In this document: positions 57,347 to 64,000 of the stretch, piece by piece
How the letters are laid out: every line of letters starts with the position of its first letter
Numbering within the stretch: position 1 is the first letter of the stretch
Assembly (NCBI GenBank): GCA_951812825.1
Contig: OX638324.1
Span: forward strand, 1,363,141-1,427,140
DNA from: an uncultured Dehalococcoidia bacterium
Lineage (GTDB): Bacteria; Chloroflexota; Dehalococcoidia; Lucifugimonadales; GCA-2712585
Direction of reading: 5' to 3'
Length of the DNA: 64,000 nt
The notes under the pieces: model-generated
The model's input: the letters and a program-made list of their open reading frames with translations, nothing else
The model's database searches: none
Told to the model about the DNA's origin: nothing
Made by a program: the position numbers and the translations under genes

Positions 57347-59767
57347 GTGTCAACCTCTTCCATGTCCAGCCAACTAGCTACAAATAATTCACACCCCTCC
57401 ACAGTTCGGGAAACCGACCGGGAAACCTTGGAACTGCTGGAGTTCCACCTCATCCGGCAGCAGCTGGCCCGGTACACCACCCTGGCGCCGGCGCGGGAAT
57501 CCGCTCAGGCGCTGTCCCCCACCTCCGACCTTGAACAAATACGCCGTTGGCAGCAGGGCACCTTGGAGGCCCGCAGCTTCCTCGATGAGCAGGGTTCTCT
57601 GGACCTGACGGGAGTGGAGGACATTCGAGAGCTCGTGCAACGGGCTGTTCTAACCGGCGTTCTCCGGGCCGAGCATCTGCGGGAGATACACGACACGCTG
57701 CGGGCCTGCCGCCGGGCGCGCTCCGTCCTGGCTCATCGGAGGGATCTGCACCTCATATCCAGCTGGGCCCGGTTAATCCCCTCCCTGCGAGAGTTGGAAG
57801 ACCGCATAGCCGCGGCCATCGACGCCAACGGCCTGATAATGGACAACGCCACCCCTGCCCTGCGGCAGCTTCGCATCCAGGCGGAACAGGCCCGCTCCCG
57901 TCTCTCCATCTCTATGGAGCGAGAGATGCGCCGCTTGCGCCGAACCAACTTATTGCAGGAGCAGCTCATTACCGAGCGCAATGGACGGTTGGTGCTGCTG
58001 GTCAAAAGTTCCCTACGCCAGCAGGTTCCCGGTATAGTCCACGACGTTTCAGATAGCGGCGCAACCGCCTTCATTGAACCCCTGGGCGCGGTGCCTCTGG
58101 GCAACCGCTGGCGCGAAGCGGCCCTGTCCGCCCGACGAGAGGAAGAGCGCATTCTACGCTCCCTGTCGTCCCAGGTGGGACTTCAGGGAGAGCAGGTCCT
58201 CGCCTCTCTGGACCTGCTGGCACAGATAGACTTCACCATTGCCAAGGGGCGCCTCTCCATGGCCCACGGCGGAACCCCACCGGCCTTCGTCGATGATGAT
58301 GAGTCCCACTTGAAGCTGGAAGCTGCCCGTCATCCCCTCCTCGGAAATTCTGCCGTCCCCATCAATCTGACCCTTGGCGGCGAAGGCAGAATCCTGCTGA
58401 TTACCGGTCCCAACGCCGGCGGCAAGACCGTCGCCCTCAAGACGGCGGGCCTGCTGACTGCCATGGCCCAAGCGGGTCTGCACGTGCCCGCGGGCCGCTG
58501 CCGGATGACGGTCTTCGACGCCGTATACGCCGACATCGGAGACCAGCAGAGCATCGAGCAGTCCCTTTCCTCCTTCAGCTCCCACCTTCAAAACCTGCGG
58601 GGAATAATGGAAGGCGCCACCTCCCGTTCCCTCGTCCTGCTGGACGAACTGGGGGCCAGCACCGATCCGGAGGAAGGCGCAGCCCTCGCCAAAGCCACCA
58701 TCAGCTATTTCGCCCGCGGCGGGGTGGCCTGCATCGTCACCACCCATCATCGGGACGTGGCCGCCTTTGCCCAGGACCAGCACGGCATGGTTAACGCCAG
58801 CGTGGAGCTTTATCCTTCCGACCTCACGCCCACCTATCGCCTGGCCATAGGCCTCCCGGGAAGAAGCTACGCCCTCACCATTGCGCAGCGCATGGGCATA
58901 GACGAAGCTACGGTTGACCACGCCCGTTCTCTGCTCTCCGAGGACCACCGGAGGGCTGAAGAGCTTTTGCGCAAGCTGGAAGAAGAGCGCTCCCTCGCAG
59001 AAAAACACCGCCTCGCTTCCCAGAAGGAAGCTAGGCAGACCCGCGCCGAACGAGAGGAGTTGGAGAAGCGGTTGAATGACCTGGAAAACGAAAAGGCAGT
59101 AATTCTTGAGGAGGCGCGCCAGGAGATTCAAGCCAGGGCAGACGATCTATGGAAGCGGCTCCGTCGCGCCGAACGTTCCCTGACCCGCCCCGACTGGAAC
59201 CGCGACCTGAAGGACGAACGCATCGATGTTGCCCAAGTCCGCAGCCAGATACGTTCCTCCCTCGCTCCTCCGAAGTCCGAATCCAAACCAAAGGTCAACC
59301 CCAGGCGCTGGGTCGACGAACTGGAGCGGGGTGACTTCGTCTACGTCCGGGGTCTGCCCAACCCTGCGGAGGTGCTGGAGCCATCGAAGAACGGCGGCAG
59401 TCTGGAGCTGCTCCTGGGATCAGTCCGGGCAAGTATCCCGTCTCACCAGATTGAGCGTAAGGCCGAAAACCCTCAGCCCGTGAAAATGCCGGAGGGCGTT
59501 TCTCTCTCCCGCGCGCCAACGGGCCCCGCAAAGACGGAGTTGGACCTTCGTGGGATGCGCGTGGAAGAGGCCGACGCGCAGATTGAGACGTTTCTCGACC
59601 AGGCGTTGATGAAGGGGCTCTCCTCTGTGAGAATCGTCCACGGTGGCGGCACCGGCGCCCTCCGCTCCCTGGTTCGCGAACGGCTGAAAGGCCACCCTGT
59701 AGTCAAGTCAGCGCGCCCTGAGTCCGTCGGCCTCACCGATGGCGCAACCCTGGTGGAGTTGGTCTAG
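57347..59767 (+). CDS. mutS2: MutS2 ribosome-splitting/endonuclease family ATPase
   Basis: 806 residues. The MutS-type ATPase carries Walker A ITGPNAGGKTVALKT near residue 355, the QSIEQSLSSFSSHL signature and DELGASTDPEEGAAL; a long coiled coil (about 520-610) follows, and the C-terminal Smr domain begins TELDLRGMRVEEADAQIE and has VHGGGTGALR. In Bacillus subtilis MutS2 senses collided ribosomes and splits them. The start is GTG 57347, or ATG 57362; no strong ribosome site decides. Directly downstream of the VLRF1 gene. Confidence 0.93.
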   Translation: MSTSSMSSQLATNNSHPSTVRETDRETLELLEFHLIRQQLARYTTLAPARESAQALSPTSDLEQIRRWQQGTLEARSFLDEQGSLDLTGVEDIRELVQRAVLTGVLRAEHLREIHDTLRACRRARSVLAHRRDLHLISSWARLIPSLRELEDRIAAAIDANGLIMDNATPALRQLRIQAEQARSRLSISMEREMRRLRRTNLLQEQLITERNGRLVLLVKSSLRQQVPGIVHDVSDSGATAFIEPLGAVPLGNRWREAALSARREEERILRSLSSQVGLQGEQVLASLDLLAQIDFTIAKGRLSMAHGGTPPAFVDDDESHLKLEAARHPLLGNSAVPINLTLGGEGRILLITGPNAGGKTVALKTAGLLTAMAQAGLHVPAGRCRMTVFDAVYADIGDQQSIEQSLSSFSSHLQNLRGIMEGATSRSLVLLDELGASTDPEEGAALAKATISYFARGGVACIVTTHHRDVAAFAQDQHGMVNASVELYPSDLTPTYRLAIGLPGRSYALTIAQRMGIDEATVDHARSLLSEDHRRAEELLRKLEEERSLAEKHRLASQKEARQTRAEREELEKRLNDLENEKAVILEEARQEIQARADDLWKRLRRAERSLTRPDWNRDLKDERIDVAQVRSQIRSSLAPPKSESKPKVNPRRWVDELERGDFVYVRGLPNPAEVLEPSKNGGSLELLLGSVRASIPSHQIERKAENPQPVKMPEGVSLSRAPTGPAKTELDLRGMRVEEADAQIETFLDQALMKGLSSVRIVHGGGTGALRSLVRERLKGHPVVKSARPESVGLTDGATLVELV

Positions 59768-59770
59768 CCA

Positions 59771-61012
59771 GTGATGGGGAAGTCCATATTGATCATGCGG
59801 ACGGTATGCGTTCTTGGGATGGTCGCTATGGTGGCCTTGCTGGGAGTAATCCTTGGCTGCGCCAGACCCGACGCGCCGGAAACGACGCCCCAACCTTCAA
59901 CACCGGTCACACAATCCACAGATCAGAACATGCCGCGACCTAGGACGCCTCCCGAGGAGGAGGGCGTACAGGCTGTGGCGGAGCTGGTGGCCGAGGAGCT
60001 TAAGGCTCCATGGGCCTTGGACTTCACGCCGGACGGTCGTATCTTCATCACCGAAAAGGAAGGAAACATCCGCGTGTTCGCCAACGGCGAGCTGCAGGAT
60101 GCGCCCTACCTGGTCATCAAAGAAGTGGCGCCGGAAGGAGAGGGTGGTCTGCTGGGGCTGACCGTTGATCCGAATTTCGCCTCCAACGGACTCTTCTACG
60201 TCTACTACAGCTATAAGGAAGCCAGCGGCGCTCTCTCGAACCGCGTGGTACGTTGGCGAGACACAGGCCAAACGGCGGTTAATCCTACCGTCATCCTCGA
60301 CGGCATTCCGGGAGATCGCATCCACAACGGCGGGCGTCTTAAGTTCGGCCCCGATGGAAAGCTCTACGTGACCATCGGAGACGCCGCCTCCAGAATCCTG
60401 GCTCAGGACATTTCGTCCTTGGCGGGAAAGATACTTCGTATCAATTCTGACGGCGCCATCCCCGCCGATAACCCCATTCCAGGCTCGCCCGTCTACTCCT
60501 ACGGACACCGCAATCCCCAGGGCCTGGCGTGGCATCCGGAGACCGGGGATCTCTTCGCCACGGAGCACGGGCCCGTGGGCCACGACGAAGTGAATCTCAT
60601 CGTGCCCGGCGGCAATTACGGCTGGCCCGAGGTTGGCGGCGACGAAACCGGTGAGGGGTTCATTCCTCCTGTCCTCCACAGCGGCATCGAGACGTGGGCG
60701 CCCTCAGGCGCGGCCTTCTACGACGGCGACGTCATGCCGGCCCACTGGCAGGGACGGCTGCTATTCGCCGCCCTCAGGGGCCAGCGCATTGTTTGGGTGG
60801 ACTTCCAGGAGCCGGACTATCAGCACGTCCAGAGGGAGAACTCCATATTCGTCCGCCTTCACGGGCGCATACGCGACGTTGTCCTCGGCCCGGACGGGCA
60901 TCTCTATTTCCTCACCAACAACCTGGACGGTCGCGGTCGTCCCCGCGAGGGTGATGATCTCCTCCTCCGCATCGCGCCCGTGGCCGGCGTGCTCAGCCTT
61001 CACATCCCGTAG
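59771..61012 (+). CDS. PQQ-dependent sugar dehydrogenase-like lipoprotein (GdhB/YliI type)
   Basis: 413 residues. A signal sequence ends in the lipobox ILGC. The beta-propeller has LKAPWALDFTPDGRIFITEKEGNIR, the GLLGLTVDPNFASNGLFYVYYSY block, then GRLKFGPDGKLYVTIGDAAS, YSYGHRNPQGLAWHP and FATEHGP, all in glucose/sorbosone dehydrogenase-like proteins. It should oxidise a sugar using PQQ or act as a soluble-type aldose dehydrogenase. The GTG at 59771 or ATG at 59774 starts it, 3-6 bases after mutS2. Confidence 0.88.
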   Translation: MMGKSILIMRTVCVLGMVAMVALLGVILGCARPDAPETTPQPSTPVTQSTDQNMPRPRTPPEEEGVQAVAELVAEELKAPWALDFTPDGRIFITEKEGNIRVFANGELQDAPYLVIKEVAPEGEGGLLGLTVDPNFASNGLFYVYYSYKEASGALSNRVVRWRDTGQTAVNPTVILDGIPGDRIHNGGRLKFGPDGKLYVTIGDAASRILAQDISSLAGKILRINSDGAIPADNPIPGSPVYSYGHRNPQGLAWHPETGDLFATEHGPVGHDEVNLIVPGGNYGWPEVGGDETGEGFIPPVLHSGIETWAPSGAAFYDGDVMPAHWQGRLLFAALRGQRIVWVDFQEPDYQHVQRENSIFVRLHGRIRDVVLGPDGHLYFLTNNLDGRGRPREGDDLLLRIAPVAGVLSLHIP

Positions 61013-61065
61013 AGTACAATGACGCCACCCAGGCTGAACGTCGAAGCAAGATAGAAGGACGCTCT

Positions 61066-62886
61066 ATGAAGATAGCCGTTTGCATGAAGCAGGTGCCCGT
61101 TCTCTCCCGGATAGAGTTTGACTATGAGAAGAAGACCATCCAGCGAGATGGCGTCCCCCTGGAGATGAACGTCTTTGACCTCATCGCCCTGGGGCGGGCC
61201 ATCGAGTTGAAGGAAGAGATCGGCGGCGAGGTCACGGCCATCACCATGGGCCCGCCCCAAGCCAAAGAAGTGCTGGCCCACGCGCTTGCCGTCGGCGCAG
61301 ACCGGGGCGTCATCATTTCCGATCCGGTGATGGCGGGGTCGGACACCCTCGCGACTTCCCGCACCCTTGCGCTGGCGCTGAAGGACGGAGGCTTTGACCT
61401 CATTCTCTGCGGTAGGAACAGCACCGACGCCGAAACGGGGCAGGTGGGGCCGGAACTTGCGGAGATCCTCGGGATTCCCCACGTAAGCCGCGCCCGGCGG
61501 ATGGACTATCGACCCGAGTCCAACAGCGTTGTGGTGGAGCGGGAGACGGACGAAGGCCACGAAGTATTGCAGGTGACGCTTCCCGCGCTGATAACGGCCA
61601 CGGAGGGCTTGAGCGAGGAGCGGTACGCTCGCCGCCGGATGCTGATGGAGGCGCGGGACCGGCCCGTGGAGGAGATAACTGCGGGGCAGCTTTCGGACGA
61701 TACGTCGGTCTTTGGCGCGGAGGGGTCTCCGACCTGGGTCGAAGACATTCGCTTACTGGAACCGCAACGTTTGGGCGTGGTCATCGAAGACGCTGATCCC
61801 CAAACTGCGGCGCGGGCGGTGGCGGAGGGCCTTCGGGACCGTCCCGCCCCAGTCGAAGATGCAGCTCCGCCAGAAGCAACATGGGAAAGATATCCGCCAG
61901 GGGAGGGCGAGAGCTTGTGGGTGGTTGCTGAACGGTCCGCCGAAGGTCTGCGCCGCGCAACCCTGGAGAACCTGGGAAAGGCCAGGATGCTGGCCAAGGA
62001 ATTGCGTGGCCGGGTGGTCGCCGCTCTGGTGGAGGACTTCACGCCGGAGGAGATTGTGTCGCTGCATCGGTATGGCGCGGACTTTATTCTGGACTTGCAC
62101 CACCCCAAGTTTGGGCATCCAACCAGCCCGCTGACGGCGTCCATCTTTGCGCGGGCATTGCAGGACTACGATCCCTACGCGGTGCTGTTTTCCTCCACTG
62201 CCAACGGTCGCGACCTGGCTTCGCGGGCGGCGGCCCGGCTTTCGCTCGGTCTGACGGGCGATTGCATCGACCTGGAGTTGGACGAGGAGGGAAGGCTGGT
62301 GCAGCTGAAGCCCGCCCTGGGCGGCAACGTGGTTGCGCCCATCCTGTCGAAGACTAAGCCGTATCTGGTGACGCTGCGACCCGGCCTGCTGACACCCGTT
62401 GCTCCAGAAGACGATCCCGACTTCGATTTGGGCGCACCGGACTACTGCGTGGAAGGGACGGACACGCTGCGCCTTGTAGAAAGCCGGGTTGAAGAGGATG
62501 CCGGCGGGCTGGAACTGGAGCGGGCGGACGTCGTCATTGGCGTGGGCATGGGCATCGGCGGCCCGGAATCCCTCCCCGGGATCAGGCAGGCGGCCGAGAA
62601 GCTGGGCGCGTCTATCGCAGCCACCCGCAGCGTCACCGACATGGGATGGCTGCCTAAACAGCTGCAGGTGGGCCTCACGGGTCGGGCCATCGCGCCCAGG
62701 CTGTATATCGCGGTCGGCATACGGGGCGACTTCAATCACGTCGTGGGCATCCAGAAGGCGGGCACGGTGGTGGGCATCAACACCACCCGCAGGCACCCCA
62801 TATTCCAGGCGGCGGACTACTGCATCCTTGGTCGATGGGAAGAGTACCTGCCGGCCCTGGTGGAGGCGCTGGCTGAGAAAGCCTAA
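61066..62886 (+). CDS. Fused electron transfer flavoprotein (EtfB-EtfA)
   Basis: 606 residues. The first ~250 are EtfB (MKIAVCMKQVP, LCGRNSTDAETGQVGPELA, ...ATEGLSEERYARRRMLM), then a linker, and residues ~280-606 are EtfA (SLWVVAERSAEGLRRATLENLGKAR, and the FAD-binding GLTGRAIAPRLYIAVGIRGDFNHVVGIQKAGTVVGIN). Normally these are separate genes. The pair would take electrons from acyl-CoA or other dehydrogenases to the ETF:quinone oxidoreductase. The fusion is unbroken; no frameshift was needed. Confidence 0.93.
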   Translation: MKIAVCMKQVPVLSRIEFDYEKKTIQRDGVPLEMNVFDLIALGRAIELKEEIGGEVTAITMGPPQAKEVLAHALAVGADRGVIISDPVMAGSDTLATSRTLALALKDGGFDLILCGRNSTDAETGQVGPELAEILGIPHVSRARRMDYRPESNSVVVERETDEGHEVLQVTLPALITATEGLSEERYARRRMLMEARDRPVEEITAGQLSDDTSVFGAEGSPTWVEDIRLLEPQRLGVVIEDADPQTAARAVAEGLRDRPAPVEDAAPPEATWERYPPGEGESLWVVAERSAEGLRRATLENLGKARMLAKELRGRVVAALVEDFTPEEIVSLHRYGADFILDLHHPKFGHPTSPLTASIFARALQDYDPYAVLFSSTANGRDLASRAAARLSLGLTGDCIDLELDEEGRLVQLKPALGGNVVAPILSKTKPYLVTLRPGLLTPVAPEDDPDFDLGAPDYCVEGTDTLRLVESRVEEDAGGLELERADVVIGVGMGIGGPESLPGIRQAAEKLGASIAATRSVTDMGWLPKQLQVGLTGRAIAPRLYIAVGIRGDFNHVVGIQKAGTVVGINTTRRHPIFQAADYCILGRWEEYLPALVEALAEKA

Positions 62887-63749
62887 CGGGCCAGACGACG
62901 CATGAACATGGTGGTCAGATCCACGAAGACCACCAGAATCAGGTACCAGATCAGCAGCAGCGCCACGTCCGTATAGCGGAAGAGGCTCATGTCCAGCAGG
63001 AACTCTCGTCCCAGCCCGCCGGCGCTGACCAGCCCGACGACCACCGTGGTGCGGATGACCACCTCCCACCGGTACAGCAGGTAGGTTAGAAACTGGGGCA
63101 GCGCCTGGGGCAGTATGCCGTAGGCCATCATCTGGAATACGCTGGAGCCGGACGTTCGCAAGGCGCGGGCCGACCGGGGGTCCAGGTCTTCCACCACCTC
63201 TGCGGAGAGCTTGCCGAGGATGCCGTAGTTGTGGATGCCGAGGGCGAGAGCGCCGGCGAGGATGCCCGGGCTGAAGGCAAAGACCACAATCATGGCAATC
63301 ATCAGCTCGGGTATGCCCCGGCTGAAGATGAACAGCCCCCGCAGCAGGTAGTAGAGGGCTTGGGACGGCAGCGAGGCGGAGGAGGCAAGCTCGCCCGTGG
63401 CCACGTTGCGGGCGGCGGGGAGGAAAGTCAGGAGGGCGGCAACTCCGGCTATGCCCATGGCCAGGACGCTCATGGCGAGAGTGTCGTAAGCGAGGGCGCC
63501 CGTTTCCATCCACTTGTCCCACTGGAGGAAGGCGGGGGTGCCTTCGGCGTCCAAGCCCGCCAATTGTCCTAGGAAGTCGCTCGCCTGTTGATAGGTCTCG
63601 CTCTGAAACAGCTCTCGGAAACCGCTGCCGGAGTCGACCAGAAGGTAGGCCCAGGATGCGCAGGCCAGGACGAGGAACGCGACCGCCGACAGCCACAGCG
63701 GATTCGGTCTGATAGTGGGGCGTCTGGTTGCCAGCTTGAGGAGGGTCAT
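62883..63749 (-). CDS. phnE: Phosphonate/phosphate-type ABC transporter permease (PhnE)
   Basis: 288 residues with about six membrane segments and the EAA-type loop (LSAEVVEDLDPRSARALRTSGSSVFQMMAYGILPQALPQFLTYLLYRWEV). It begins MTLLKLATRRPTIRPNPLW and overlaps the upstream permease by 4 bases (ATGA), so the two are co-translated. It is the second of two PhnE-like permeases; binding protein and ATPase would lie outside the window. It converges with the ETF gene, overlapping by 4 bases. Confidence 0.85.
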   Translation of the reverse strand: MTLLKLATRRPTIRPNPLWLSAVAFLVLACASWAYLLVDSGSGFRELFQSETYQQASDFLGQLAGLDAEGTPAFLQWDKWMETGALAYDTLAMSVLAMGIAGVAALLTFLPAARNVATGELASSASLPSQALYYLLRGLFIFSRGIPELMIAMIVVFAFSPGILAGALALGIHNYGILGKLSAEVVEDLDPRSARALRTSGSSVFQMMAYGILPQALPQFLTYLLYRWEVVIRTTVVVGLVSAGGLGREFLLDMSLFRYTDVALLLIWYLILVVFVDLTTMFMRRLAR

Positions 63750-64000
63750 GAGGTGAGGTACCTCCTGACCCAGGAGCTCCAGAGGTCAACCAGCAGGACC
63801 AGTGCGACCAGGGCATAGAGGAGCGTCCAAACTTCGTCGAAATAGAGGTCAGCGAGGGAAAGCTGGATCTGCATGCCGAGGCCGCCGACGCCAACGAAGC
63901 CCATGATGGCGGCGGAGCGGATGGCGCATTCGAAGCGATAGAAGGTGTAGCTGAGCATATCGGGCAGGGCCATGGGGAGTCGTCCGTAGAGCAGCACCTT
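63746..64000 (-). CDS. Phosphonate-type ABC transporter permease, partial
   Basis: The frame runs off the right edge, so only the C-terminal ~84 residues are seen. LLYGRLPMALPDMLSYTFYRFECAIRSAAIMGFVGVGGLG is the C-terminal part of a PhnE-type permease with its EAA-like loop and a final membrane segment (TLLYALVALVLLVDLWSSW). It is translationally coupled to the next permease. Confidence 0.8.
   Translation of the reverse strand, partial: KVLLYGRLPMALPDMLSYTFYRFECAIRSAAIMGFVGVGGLGMQIQLSLADLYFDEVWTLLYALVALVLLVDLWSSWVRRYLTS

Noticed and set aside
61753-63894. 713-codon open frame antisense to the ETF gene and the permease
   Set aside because: It overlaps two well-supported genes; no family motifs and odd, Arg/Pro/Gly-rich composition typical of an antisense shadow in GC-rich DNA.
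1-64000. CRISPR array or cas genes
   Set aside because: No regularly spaced identical repeats with unique spacers and no cas-like protein; the tandem repeats at 24761 and 52255 have no spacers.

Overview
The window is GC-rich, tightly packed bacterial chromosome. Gene order (three tRNAs-tuf-rpmG-secE-nusG-rplKAJL), the mix of small lipoproteins, and a background of many short-chain dehydrogenases, FAH-type and alpha/beta hydrolases, a molybdenum hydroxylase and amidases suggest a heterotrophic Chloroflexota lineage of the Dehalococcoidia/SAR202 type. That placement is an inference from gene content, not a tree. Short interspersed repeats of at least five families fill most intergenic gaps.

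Layout. 1-603: most of a DarT-type DNA ADP-ribosyltransferase running off the left edge. 759-4761: a short phage structural module (capsid, connector-like, BNR-type tail protein, small protein) ending next to tRNA-Leu. 5074-13152: DUF4389 protein, amino-acid ABC ATPase, a catabolic cluster (two MaoC-like halves, two paralogous SDRs flanking an FAH-family hydrolase), GNAT/Nudix pair and an alpha/beta hydrolase. 13202-19454: tRNA-Glu, Zn ribbon, radA, a retropepsin-like protease, an MFS transporter and clpC. 19717-19836: a lone 5S rRNA with its own promoter. 20219-26773: two lipoproteins, moaD/moaE, DUF6295-like protein plus dienelactone hydrolase, and glnS. 26954-33741: four tRNAs, tuf, rpmG (too short for most ORF callers), secE, nusG, rplKAJL with an L10 leader, then radC. 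33934-35416: cupin and SelA-fold PLP enzyme. 35430-43103: a complete phosphate regulon (pstSCAB-phoU, phoR, phoB) with an operator-like region before pstS. 43320-51410: a tricarballylate-dehydrogenase-like flavoprotein, a phage small-terminase-like gene, a radical SAM/HhH protein, a FitAB/VapBC-type toxin-antitoxin next to a decayed hicAB, an orphan molybdenum hydroxylase large subunit, a cupin, and a SelW/Rdx-family gene with an in-frame UGA. 51592-64000: protoglobin, Fic protein behind an array of repeats, tRNA-Gly, amidase with small partner, alpha/beta hydrolase, a VLRF1-type peptidyl-tRNA hydrolase next to mutS2, PQQ-type sugar dehydrogenase, a fused EtfB-EtfA, and two phosphonate-type permeases running off the right edge.

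Most notable: (i) the SelW-like selenoprotein (51135-51410), invisible if UGA is read as stop, with a candidate bacterial SECIS hairpin; (ii) the VLRF1-MutS2 neighbour pair, which together could split collided ribosomes and release the nascent chain; (iii) DarT at the left edge; (iv) a 22-bp motif shared by the spacers in front of the capsid gene, the terminase-like gene and mutS2; (v) interspersed repeats that have changed protein C-termini, including a MoaD whose Gly-Gly is no longer terminal; (vi) tandem repeats that copy the translation-start region in front of a dienelactone hydrolase and a Fic gene.
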